64,000 nucleotides of DNA. Origin: Portibacter lacus. GTDB taxonomy: Bacteria; Bacteroidota; Bacteroidia; Chitinophagales; Saprospiraceae. The translations under genes were made by a program, and so were the position numbers. Below are positions 8,530 through 17,133 of the stretch, one piece after another (positions within the stretch are counted from its first letter, which is position 1; every line of letters starts with the position of its first letter). The stretch lies in NCBI RefSeq assembly GCF_021533215.1, contig NZ_JAJNKA010000004.1, positions 1 through 64,000 of the forward strand, read 5' to 3'. Below the pieces are notes generated by a model that was given only the letters and a program-made list of their open reading frames with translations, was not told the DNA's origin and did not search any database.

Positions 8530-11500
8530 ATGACATTAAAATTACTTAATTACAAACTTGGGATTACAATTATACTATTAGTATGTAGTTCCTTTTCCAT
8601 GTTTGCGCAAAGCGTTGTGAATGGAACAGTACAGTCATCAACAGACAACTTACCGCTTATAGGCGCAACAGTTGTTGAAAAAGGAACCAATAATGGAACC
8701 TCAACAGATATAGATGGAAAATTTTCATTAGAAGTTAGTGAATCTGCCTCACTGATTGTTTCTTACCTTGGGTATAAATCTAAAGAAGTAAATGTCATAG
8801 GAGAAGACATGATGATTCTTTTAGATGATGATGCAACCACTTTAGATGAAGTTGTTGTCGTCGGTTATGGAACACAAAAGAAAAGTGACTTAGTCAGTGC
8901 AGTAACAAAAACTGATTTATCAAAAGCAGTGGCTACACCCACATCAGATGTGACAGAAATGCTAAGAGGAAGGATTTCGGGTTTGCAAGTAGAAGTGGGA
9001 GGAGGAACATTAAGGCCAGGAGGTTCATCTGAAATTCTGTTTAGAGGTCGAGGTTCGATAGAAGGAAACATCAGCGGTATCTATGTAGTAGATGGTGTTG
9101 TTAGAACTGGAGGAATAGAAGATATCAATCCAGATGATATAGAATCTGTAGAATTTCTTAAAGATGCCTCTGCACAGGCAATTTATGGTTCACGAGCTGT
9201 AAATGGTGTTGTGCTGATTACAACGAAAAGAGGAAGAACTGACAAGATAAGTGTTTCTTATCACGGTTATTTAAGTTCTAAGTCTATAGAAAGAAACTTT
9301 AACGTATATAGTGGTGAAGAATTTGCGCAGCTGAAAAGAGAAGCGACCCGAGCAAATGATGCAGATGACGCCTACCCTAGCGATGAAGATATTTTTTCTG
9401 AGACGGAATTAGAATCTATTGCAAATAAAGAATATGTAGACTGGGAAGAAGAATTGCTAAGAAAAGGATTCGTTAATAGTCAATCTATTGGTATTAGTGG
9501 TGGCACTGACTTTACTAAAGTGTACGCAAGTTTGAATTATTTCAAGGAAGACGGAATTATTCCTACTTCTAGTTACAGGAGAAATAACTTAAGACTGAAC
9601 GTAGATCAGAAAATAACAGATAGGATTTCAACTACTTTTGACCTTAACTTGTTGAATGATTTTGCAGAGCGAGCATCTAATGTGAATGTGATCACGTTCT
9701 CCCCTCTTGGACGTGCTTACGATGACAACGGTGAATTAGTTCAGTTTCCAAGTGGTGAAGAATTAACAGGAACAAATCCTTTATGGAATTTGAGAGAATC
9801 GGACCACGATGATAAGGGTAATGATTTCGTGATTACCGTTATCCCTAAATGGGACATCACTGATCACTTACAATACCAGTTCAAAGGATCAATGACCAGA
9901 AGGAATTCAGAAAGAGGTCAATATCTTTCTTCACTTCATTCAAGTGGAGACAGTGACTTCGGAATTGCTCGTATAGAAAACCAATTAAGAGAGAATTATC
10001 TGATTGAAAATATTCTTACCTATGATAATCAGATCAATTTGAACCACAAGTTCAATGTGACCCTAGTACAAGCTGTAGATGAGAATAAATACTCAAGTAC
10101 CTTTACGGAAGGTCGTGGATTCACAAATGAAAGTTTAGGTTACGATGGTATTACAAATGCCATCGGAAGTGTTTCTGTGAATAGAAATAAGACTCAATTT
10201 AGAACCTCTTCTTATATGGGAAGAGCTAGGTATAACTTACTTAACAAGTATATGTTTGCAGCAACAATGAGAGCTGATGGTGCTTCTGTAAATGCCGCAG
10301 GATTCAAGTGGACTTATAATCCAGCAGCAGCATTTGCTTGGAAAATCCACAATGAAGCTTTCCTTGAGAATGTCGAAGCTATCGATGAATTGAAACTTAG
10401 AGTAAGTTATGGTTCACTTGCTAATGCATTAAGCCGACCATATGCTTCCCTTTTCACAGCTGATGGACAAAATTATGTTTTCGATGGCCAATCTGCTTCA
10501 GGTTATTCTCCATCGTCTGCACTACCAAATGTGAACTTGAAGCATGAAACGATTACTACTTTCAATGTAGGTCTAGACTTCTCTATCGTTAAGAGATTCT
10601 TACAAGGAAGCATAGAATACTATGATTCTAGAACGACTGACTTATTATTAAGAAGAGGAGTTCCTTCTACATCTGGATATACTTTCACTTACTTTAATGC
10701 AGGTGAAGTTCAAAATACTGGTATCGAATTAGGATTAAAAGCAAACGTTATCAATACACCTGATTTCAGATGGTCTATTTCAACAAATTGGTCTAATAAT
10801 AAAAATAAAATTTTAGACCTTTACGACGATGCGGAAGGCAATCCGATAACAGAAGATGATACCTATAGATACTATGTAGGCCAGCCAATAGGCGTTATTC
10901 GAACTTACCAATTCGATGGTATCTGGCAGGAAGGAGATGATTTCGAAAACGCACCACAAGCCAACCCAGAATCAACAGATCCACAGGAAAATCTAAGACC
11001 AGGAGATATTCGTATTTCTGATGTCAATGGTGTCGATGAAGATGGAAATGTAACCAACACACCTGACGGAAAAATAACGCAAGAAGATCGGGTTTTCATT
11101 AATCCTAACCCAAAATGGTTCGGATCACTTTCTTCTAATTTATCCTACAAAGGCTTTGATTTATTGGTTGACTTTTATGCCGTTCAAGGTGCTACTAAAG
11201 TGAATCCGTTTTTATCAGTCTTTAACAACGGTGGAACATTACAAGGAAAAGCGAATGGTGTGAAAGTACCATACTATACGCCTGAGAATCCATCGACAAC
11301 TTATCCAAGACCAAATTTTGATTCAGCTCCTAAGTATCTAGGTGCATTAGCTGTCAAAGATGCCTCCTATGTTCGGTTAAGAACTGTTAAATTAGGGTAT
11401 ACGCTACCAGCAGCTGTGAACGAAAAGTTGAACACAGAGATGATTAATCTTTATGTAACAGCAACTAATTTATTTACTCAAACGGAATATCTTGGATATA

Positions 11501-11595
11501 GCCCAGAAGTTAATATCAGAGATACATTCTCTAGCGCTGATTCTGGTTATCCAGATTCTAAAGTGTGGACATTTGGTTTAAAAATTCAACTCTAA
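8530..11595 (+). CDS. susC: SusC/RagA-type TonB-dependent outer-membrane transporter
   Basis: A 1021-residue SusC-family protein of normal length. The signal peptide ends near FAQ (about residue 27). A carboxypeptidase-D-like regulatory domain follows at about 28-105 (NGTVQS, GTSTDIDGKFSL, VSYLGYKSKE). Then comes the hallmark DEVVVVGYGTQKKSD, the plug domain (GAVNGVV-like SRAVNGVVLIT) and a beta-barrel to the C-terminus. It imports oligosaccharides or other nutrients across the outer membrane with TonB energy. The SusD lipoprotein follows 17 bp downstream and would form its lid. The gene comes after a sulfatase and a three-Y regulator and before a GDPD-GH16 enzyme, which supports a glycan-use role. 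Confidence 0.96.
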   Translation: MTLKLLNYKLGITIILLVCSSFSMFAQSVVNGTVQSSTDNLPLIGATVVEKGTNNGTSTDIDGKFSLEVSESASLIVSYLGYKSKEVNVIGEDMMILLDDDATTLDEVVVVGYGTQKKSDLVSAVTKTDLSKAVATPTSDVTEMLRGRISGLQVEVGGGTLRPGGSSEILFRGRGSIEGNISGIYVVDGVVRTGGIEDINPDDIESVEFLKDASAQAIYGSRAVNGVVLITTKRGRTDKISVSYHGYLSSKSIERNFNVYSGEEFAQLKREATRANDADDAYPSDEDIFSETELESIANKEYVDWEEELLRKGFVNSQSIGISGGTDFTKVYASLNYFKEDGIIPTSSYRRNNLRLNVDQKITDRISTTFDLNLLNDFAERASNVNVITFSPLGRAYDDNGELVQFPSGEELTGTNPLWNLRESDHDDKGNDFVITVIPKWDITDHLQYQFKGSMTRRNSERGQYLSSLHSSGDSDFGIARIENQLRENYLIENILTYDNQINLNHKFNVTLVQAVDENKYSSTFTEGRGFTNESLGYDGITNAIGSVSVNRNKTQFRTSSYMGRARYNLLNKYMFAATMRADGASVNAAGFKWTYNPAAAFAWKIHNEAFLENVEAIDELKLRVSYGSLANALSRPYASLFTADGQNYVFDGQSASGYSPSSALPNVNLKHETITTFNVGLDFSIVKRFLQGSIEYYDSRTTDLLLRRGVPSTSGYTFTYFNAGEVQNTGIELGLKANVINTPDFRWSISTNWSNNKNKILDLYDDAEGNPITEDDTYRYYVGQPIGVIRTYQFDGIWQEGDDFENAPQANPESTDPQENLRPGDIRISDVNGVDEDGNVTNTPDGKITQEDRVFINPNPKWFGSLSSNLSYKGFDLLVDFYAVQGATKVNPFLSVFNNGGTLQGKANGVKVPYYTPENPSTTYPRPNFDSAPKYLGALAVKDASYVRLRTVKLGYTLPAAVNEKLNTEMINLYVTATNLFTQTEYLGYSPEVNIRDTFSSADSGYPDSKVWTFGLKIQL

Positions 11596-11612
11596 TATTA
11601 AAAACTTTTATC

Positions 11613-13211
11613 ATGATAAAATACACATATAAATCATTAGGTAAATGCTTACTCGTCCTACTAGCATTCACTTTTATTACTTCTTGTTCGAAGTTTTTAG
11701 ATGAACAACCTAGCACATCAATTGACGCTAATTACGTATACAACACGGAGGACGGATTAAAATCTGGTGTTGTAAGCTTATATAAATACAATAGAGATCG
11801 ATATGATAAAAGCCAAGAAGATTTTCTTGCTGCTCATATGATGGCATCTAGGAGTGATCTAGCTTTTAATAGATCTGGATACTTAGGATTAATGGGACGT
11901 TATGAGAGAGGAGTTTCTCCTATCGAGTATTCAGCTACCTTACTGTCAGATAGTTTCTGGAGACACTACTACAGACTTTCTACCAAGTCTACAGAAATTA
12001 TCAATGCAGCTGAAGATCTGGATGATATAGAAGACGACGTAAGAAATACCATTATCGCAGAAGCAAAATTCTTTAGAGCAGAAGCTTACTTTTGGTTATA
12101 CAGAATGTTTAATAATATTTATGTTAATACAGAATCGGTTACCGTTGATAATGCATTTGATATTATCAATTCAAACTCAAGTCCAGAAGAGATCTTATCA
12201 CTGATCAATAGTGACTTACAATTTGCAATCGATCATCTAGAATACACTGGAACATTCGGTCGAGTAACTAAAGGAACTGCGAAACACGTTAAAGCAAAAG
12301 TAGCAATGTGGGAAGGAAATTGGGCTGAGGCAAAAAATCAAGCAGAAAGCTTGATCAATGAAGGCCCTTACAGTTTAGTTTCTAAAACATCTGATGTATT
12401 CAAGGGTAACATGGATCATTCTGAACAATTATTTGTAATTCAGTTTGAAGAAAATGTTCTCGGTGGAGGAAGTCGAAATTTCTTAAATGCCAATATGGGC
12501 GTAAAATATTGGTTAGCACCTGATTCTGAATCAAGGGCTGAATATGGCGGAAGAGGTTATTCTAGACTCTTGCCTAATAATTACTTATTAGATTTGCTAG
12601 CCGAAGATCCAGATGATGATCGAGATAATAATACTTATTTTATCACAAAATACTACTATAGTTCTGGACCTAACATTGGCCAAGAAATAGATCTTTACCA
12701 ACCGATTACTGACTTAGATAATCCAAGTGATACTTATAAGCAGTACTATGAAAGAACTCATCCAGCTTGCTTGAAATTCGCTCAAGAAGACAATGACCCA
12801 ACAACCTATTTTCAGATCAGCAATGTGATGATTTACAGATTAGCGGAAACTTACTTAATCGCAGCTGAAGCGAATATGAGATTAGGAGGTGATGGCCTTT
12901 CATATATTAATGCAGTAAGAGAGCGAGCAGGGGCCGCTCCTATTTCCACTTTAGATGAGCAAGCAATCTTAGATGAACGTGCGAGAGAGTTAGCTTTTGA
13001 AGGACACAGATGGTTTACCTTGAAAAGAATGGGACAAGTGGTTATCAATAATCAAATTAGGAATTATGCAGGTGATGGAGAATATTTCCCAGCTAACTTA
13101 GGAGCGAAAGACCCTAGAACAAACTGGCAAGATCACTATATAAACTTCCCTATACCACAGCGTGATTTAGACCTACTTGGAGATAGTTATCCGCAGAATA
13201 TTGGATATTGA
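11613..13211 (+). CDS. susD: SusD/RagB-type nutrient-binding outer-membrane lipoprotein
   Basis: A 532-residue SusD homologue. The frame is open from 11565, inside susC. The ATG at 11613 gives a proper lipoprotein signal (KCLLVLLAFTFITSC, lipobox ITSC), so this start is chosen. The N-terminal SKFLDEQPSTS and C-terminal ERARELAFEGHRWFTLKRMG are family hallmarks. The TPR-like SusD_RagB fold lies between (EAKFFRAEAYFWLYRMFNN). It binds the substrate at the cell surface and hands it to SusC. A strong stem-loop 12 bp past the stop probably ends the susCD transcript. The enzymes downstream would then need read-through or their own promoter. Confidence 0.96.
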   Translation: MIKYTYKSLGKCLLVLLAFTFITSCSKFLDEQPSTSIDANYVYNTEDGLKSGVVSLYKYNRDRYDKSQEDFLAAHMMASRSDLAFNRSGYLGLMGRYERGVSPIEYSATLLSDSFWRHYYRLSTKSTEIINAAEDLDDIEDDVRNTIIAEAKFFRAEAYFWLYRMFNNIYVNTESVTVDNAFDIINSNSSPEEILSLINSDLQFAIDHLEYTGTFGRVTKGTAKHVKAKVAMWEGNWAEAKNQAESLINEGPYSLVSKTSDVFKGNMDHSEQLFVIQFEENVLGGGSRNFLNANMGVKYWLAPDSESRAEYGGRGYSRLLPNNYLLDLLAEDPDDDRDNNTYFITKYYYSSGPNIGQEIDLYQPITDLDNPSDTYKQYYERTHPACLKFAQEDNDPTTYFQISNVMIYRLAETYLIAAEANMRLGGDGLSYINAVRERAGAAPISTLDEQAILDERARELAFEGHRWFTLKRMGQVVINNQIRNYAGDGEYFPANLGAKDPRTNWQDHYINFPIPQRDLDLLGDSYPQNIGY

Positions 13212-13222
13212 TTGATTCTACT

Positions 13223-13262
13223 ATAAAATACAAGAATGGCTCAAGTCGTTCTTGTATTTTAT
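13223..13262. terminator. Perfect 14-bp inverted repeat after susD
   Basis: ATAAAATACAAGAA at 13223-13236 pairs perfectly with TTCTTGTATTTTAT at 13249-13262 around a 12-base loop. The distal arm is rich in T, as in an intrinsic terminator. Transcription of susCD probably stops or is attenuated here. Confidence 0.75.
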
Positions 13263-13322
13263 CTTCGATACACCTATTACACACACTTTTGATCCTTATG
13301 AATTAATTAAATTTAGACAAGC

Positions 13323-14885
13323 ATGCGATATCTTATTTTACTGGCATTGGTATTGATAAAATACTGTTCATTTTCTCCTTCATCACAAGAATTTGAATTT
13401 GCCAATAACGAAGTCGTCGCCCATAGAGGAGCTTGGAAAGATAAGGGTCTACCACAGAACTCAATTGCGTCTTTAAAGCACGCAATTGAGCTTCGGTGTA
13501 CAGGATCAGAGTTCGATGTCCGAATGACAGCGGATGATGTGCTGATCGTTACACACGACCACGATTACAATGAATTAGTAGTAGAAGAATCAACTTACGA
13601 GGAACTTGCCAAGCATAAGCTTCCGAATGGGGAAATGCTACCCACACTAGAGGATTATCTTAAAGCTGGTATGTCCAATAATCCAGCCACAGGTTTAGTT
13701 TGTGAAATCAAACCCTCCGGAATTAAAGGTCGAAATAGTTATATTACAGATAAAGTTTTAGAATTAGTAGAAGAGGTAAAAGCTGAAAAGTACATCTCCA
13801 GTTATATCAGTTTCAGTTACGAAGTTGTCCAAAGAATAGAAGAAATAAATCCATCAGCTAAGACGATGTACTTAGATGGTTCCAAGTCTCCTGAATCTTT
13901 GAGCAATGATGGTATTAATGGTCTGGACTATCATTATTCTAAGTTTAAACAAAAACCAGAATGGATTACCAATGCTAGGCTTAAAAATCTGGACCTGAAT
14001 GCATGGACTGTCAATAAAATAGAAGATATCGATTGGTTACTCGCTAATGATTTTGACTATATCACTACAGATGAACCTGAATTAGTTTTCGAAAGAAGAC
14101 AAGAAAGCCCAACCAGCGCAAATTGGAAATTAATATGGGCAGATGAATTTAATTACAAAGGAAAACCAGATTCTACTAAGTGGAAGCATGAAATAGGTTT
14201 CAAAAGAAACAAGGAATTACAATATTATACCAATCAACCTGAAAACTCAAGGGTTGAAGATGGGACACTAATCATAGAAGCACATAAGGAAATTATTAAA
14301 AATGAGGCCTTTATAAGTGAAAGTGATAAGAGTTGGAAAAAGAATAGGCCTCACTCAGACTATTCGTCTGCAAGTCTCACGACAAAGGATTTAGCTGAAT
14401 GGCAGTATGGAAGAATCGACATTAGAGCCAAGTTGCCAAAAGGAAGAGGAATGTGGCCAGCATTCTGGATGTTAGGTAAAAACTGCCCTGAAGTCGGTTG
14501 GCCAGCATGTGGAGAAATTGACATTATGGAACATGTAGGTTATAATCCAGATTCCATTTTCGGGACGATTCACACCAAGGCTTACAATCACTTAAAGAAT
14601 ACACAAAAGGGCAAAAGTATTTTTATCGAAAACCCATACGATACCTTTCATGATTATTCCGTTATCTGGACGGCTGAGTCTATTGATTTCCTTGTTAATG
14701 GTAAAGTCTATAATCACATCGAAAACGAACACAAGACGACGGATGAATGGCCATTTGATCAGCACTTCCATCTTAAGGTCAATGTTGCAGTTGGAGGAAT
14801 GTGGGGAGGAGTTAAGGGAATCGATGAAAATATTTTTCCAAATCAAATGATAATTGATTACGTTAGAGTCTTCAAAAAGAATTAA
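13323..14885 (+). CDS. Fusion of glycerophosphodiester phosphodiesterase and GH16 glycoside hydrolase
   Basis: A 520-residue exported protein (hydrophobic N-terminus, cleavage near residue 20) with two catalytic domains. Residues about 31-255 are a GDPD domain, with H34-R-G, E63-F-D65 and H78-D-H80 matching the catalytic His pair and metal site. Residues about 265-520 are a family 16 hydrolase (laminarinase/beta-glucanase/galactanase clan), with the catalytic EIDIME signature at E398, D400 and E403 and the flanking GMWPAFWML. The reading frame is continuous across the junction. Together the domains could cut a phosphodiester link and a beta-linked backbone of one polymer, for example a glycerophosphate-decorated glucan (inference). 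It follows susCD and precedes an EEP-family phosphatase/nuclease by 3 bp. Confidence 0.9.
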   Translation: MRYLILLALVLIKYCSFSPSSQEFEFANNEVVAHRGAWKDKGLPQNSIASLKHAIELRCTGSEFDVRMTADDVLIVTHDHDYNELVVEESTYEELAKHKLPNGEMLPTLEDYLKAGMSNNPATGLVCEIKPSGIKGRNSYITDKVLELVEEVKAEKYISSYISFSYEVVQRIEEINPSAKTMYLDGSKSPESLSNDGINGLDYHYSKFKQKPEWITNARLKNLDLNAWTVNKIEDIDWLLANDFDYITTDEPELVFERRQESPTSANWKLIWADEFNYKGKPDSTKWKHEIGFKRNKELQYYTNQPENSRVEDGTLIIEAHKEIIKNEAFISESDKSWKKNRPHSDYSSASLTTKDLAEWQYGRIDIRAKLPKGRGMWPAFWMLGKNCPEVGWPACGEIDIMEHVGYNPDSIFGTIHTKAYNHLKNTQKGKSIFIENPYDTFHDYSVIWTAESIDFLVNGKVYNHIENEHKTTDEWPFDQHFHLKVNVAVGGMWGGVKGIDENIFPNQMIIDYVRVFKKN

Positions 14886-14888
14886 CAC

Positions 14889-15725
14889 ATGTTCAAAAAG
14901 ACTTTCTACGTTTTAATGCTTGTATTCTTATACAACACTTGTATCTCGCAACAAGACATTAAAGTAATGACCTACAATATCAGATTAGACACTCCTTCAG
15001 ATGGAGAAAACGCATGGCCGAATCGAAAAGAATTCTTAACATCTCAAGTGCTCTTTCTTGCACCAGACATCTTAGGTGTTCAAGAAGCAACTCCTCACCA
15101 AGTAACTTACCTAGATTCTGTATTGAGCAATTATGCGACCATAGGGATAGGGAGAGATGGCGGAAACAAAGGAGAGCATTCTAACATTTATTATAATACC
15201 GAACGATTAACTGTCGAGCAATCGCATACCTTTTGGTTATCAAAAACACCTAATGAGGTTTCGAAAGGATGGGATGCAGCTTTACCGAGAGTCTGCACTT
15301 ATGCATTATTTACAAGCATTGACCAAAAGAAAAAGTTCTGGGTATTCAACACCCATTTAGATCACGTAGGAGTAGAAGCAAGGAATGAAAGTTTAAGGCT
15401 TATTGTAAAAAAAATTAAAGAGCTTAACAATGAGAACCTTCCAGTTGTCCTGATGGGCGATTTCAATGTTACACCTGATACTGAGATCATTTCAGAAATC
15501 AGTTTAGATTTGCAGGATGCAAAGAAACATGCTGAAGTAAAGTTTGGACCTGATGGTACATTTAACTCATTCAATTATGAAAAACCTGCAGCAAGAAGAA
15601 TTGATTATATTTTTATTTCTAAATCACCTGAGACGCAGATTAAAAAATACGGTGTGCTTTCTAGTGCTATAGATTCTAAATTTCCTTCTGATCACTTCCC
15701 AATTTTCGTAGAAATTAGAATTTAA
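14889..15725 (+). CDS. Secreted endonuclease/exonuclease/phosphatase (EEP) family enzyme
   Basis: A 278-residue metal-dependent phosphodiesterase/phosphatase with a signal peptide ending near residue 21 (CISQQ). Family motifs are N30 in TYNIR, Q65-E66, the MGDFN block and the C-terminal SDHFPIF. Members with this layout next to SusC/SusD are usually predicted to act on sugar phosphates or phosphodiesters rather than on DNA. It starts 3 bp after the GDPD-GH16 stop, so the two are almost certainly cotranscribed. It may remove the phosphate released by the GDPD domain (inference). It converges on the ZIP transporter gene, with only 10 bp between stops and no clear terminator. Confidence 0.88.
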   Translation: MFKKTFYVLMLVFLYNTCISQQDIKVMTYNIRLDTPSDGENAWPNRKEFLTSQVLFLAPDILGVQEATPHQVTYLDSVLSNYATIGIGRDGGNKGEHSNIYYNTERLTVEQSHTFWLSKTPNEVSKGWDAALPRVCTYALFTSIDQKKKFWVFNTHLDHVGVEARNESLRLIVKKIKELNNENLPVVLMGDFNVTPDTEIISEISLDLQDAKKHAEVKFGPDGTFNSFNYEKPAARRIDYIFISKSPETQIKKYGVLSSAIDSKFPSDHFPIFVEIRI

Positions 15726-15735
15726 GGTTCTTGGC

Positions 15736-16482
15736 TTAGATTAAACTCAAAAACGCCAAACCAAATCCTAATATGACTCCTAGTAATTTTCTATAAGAAA
15801 TGGAGTGATGCATATTGGTATCCGTTTCGAAAATGATGGTTGTAGCAATATGAAGAATAAATCCGATAGAGATAGCTAAAATTGCTCTCTGAGTTTCCGC
15901 TGTTATGGCTGTCAATTCAGAAACAAAAGTACCAAGCGGTGACATTAATGCAAAAATCAAGATCAGAAGAAACATGGCACTTTTCTTAACCTCAGACGCT
16001 AATAACAAAATACTTAAAGCAATTGCTGCTGGAAGTTTGTGCGCAACTATTCCCCAAAGATAGGGCCGCCCAATAAAACTCTCTGTATGACCATGACCTG
16101 CATGAACCATTGCAGCCTGAGCTACAGGCAATCCTTCTATAAATGCGTGTGCACATAATCCTACCATTATGGATAAGATGTACAACTTATTATGGTCTTT
16201 TTTCGCGTGAATATGACCATGTTCTACTCCTCGTGATAGAAACTCCAGTAAGTTCTGAAGTAAAAACCCACCAAGAATAAATACACCCATTAAATGTGCT
16301 CCTTCATTTTCGTAAAACACTTCTGGAAGCATATGAAGAACCACGATACCTAGTAAAAAGGCACCACTAAAAGGAAGGATAAATTGAAGATACTGTTTCG
16401 ACTTTTGCTGATCGAGATATACGCCTATTGCTCCGCCTATCATTGCAGAAGCAAACAATGCTATGTAAGGCATTAAACTCAT
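15736..16482 (-). CDS. ZIP-family divalent metal transporter
   Basis: About 248 residues with eight predicted membrane segments. A histidine-rich loop (EHGHIHAKKDH) sits between helices 3 and 4. The metal-site helix reads HAFIEGLPVA, followed later by HKLPAAIALS, as in ZIP proteins. They bring zinc, iron or manganese into the cytoplasm. The frame is open from 16506, but ATG at 16482 overlaps the upstream PAP2 stop in the coupled form ATGA and is the better start. It is the second gene of a minus-strand pair. The substrate metal cannot be told from the sequence. Confidence 0.88.
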   Translation of the reverse strand: MSLMPYIALFASAMIGGAIGVYLDQQKSKQYLQFILPFSGAFLLGIVVLHMLPEVFYENEGAHLMGVFILGGFLLQNLLEFLSRGVEHGHIHAKKDHNKLYILSIMVGLCAHAFIEGLPVAQAAMVHAGHGHTESFIGRPYLWGIVAHKLPAAIALSILLLASEVKKSAMFLLILIFALMSPLGTFVSELTAITAETQRAILAISIGFILHIATTIIFETDTNMHHSISYRKLLGVILGFGLAFLSLI

Positions 16483-17051
16483 AAGGCCATTTTTTTCATA
16501 CTCCAATTATACATTTCCCACGAAATCAGTGCAATTCCAACACCCAACAATGCGCCACCTATTATATCAAGGGGGAAATGAACGCCTACATAAATCTGCG
16601 CATATCCCACGAGAAAGGCCCACAAAAACAACAGAATGCTAACCACTTTGTTCCTTTTTCTCAATGCAAATATCAGAAAAAATGCGATACCGAAATGATT
16701 CGCAGCATGAGAGGAGGTGAAACTATATCCAGATCCACAAGTAATCAATAACCTTGGCTGTAAAGTTTCATTCTCCACGTGACATGGTCTAGGCCGTTCT
16801 ATTAAGGGTTTAACAATCTTACTACTCACAAAATCAGTCATCCCAAAGTTTAAAACTAAAAAAAATAAAAACCAATACGCCTTCCTTTTTAAATTATAGC
16901 CAACATATGATATAATAAAAATATACACAGGTATCCATGTATACTGATTTCTCCAGTAGAACAACAGCGAATCCAAAAAAGAGTTTGTCAATTCTCTATT
17001 GATCAGCGTGAAAATGCTTTTATCTATATCAATAATACTTAATAAGGTCAT
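16479..17051 (-). CDS. PAP2-family membrane phosphatase
   Basis: A 190-residue integral membrane protein with the three phosphatase motifs of the PAP2 superfamily: KPLIERPRP, SSHAANHFG (with FTSSHA) and GVHFPLDIIGG. It probably removes phosphate from a lipid phosphate or undecaprenyl pyrophosphate at the outer face of the inner membrane. About five membrane helices are seen. It overlaps the ZIP gene by four bases, which suggests translational coupling. Its start lies 82 bp from the divergent phosphohexomutase gene. Confidence 0.9.
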   Translation of the reverse strand: MTLLSIIDIDKSIFTLINRELTNSFLDSLLFYWRNQYTWIPVYIFIISYVGYNLKRKAYWFLFFLVLNFGMTDFVSSKIVKPLIERPRPCHVENETLQPRLLITCGSGYSFTSSHAANHFGIAFFLIFALRKRNKVVSILLFLWAFLVGYAQIYVGVHFPLDIIGGALLGVGIALISWEMYNWSMKKMAL

Positions 17052-17109
17052 TCTGAAGGAAAAATTAATAATGCTGATCTCATAATGCTCAGCAAAGTAG
17101 TAATATTTT

Positions 17110-17117
17110 TAGATTTG
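17110..17117 (+). promoter_or_regulatory. Bacteroidota -7 box for the phosphohexomutase operon
   Basis: TAGATTTG matches TAnnTTTG and lies 16 bp before the ATG, giving a very short leader of about 10 bases. No clear -33 TTG is present at the usual distance. Confidence 0.45.
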
Positions 17118-17133
17118 CATCAAAATTATACAT

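Noticed and set aside
11565-11612. Upstream extension of SusD into susC
   Set aside because: The internal ATG at 11613 gives a standard lipoprotein signal. The extension has no such feature.
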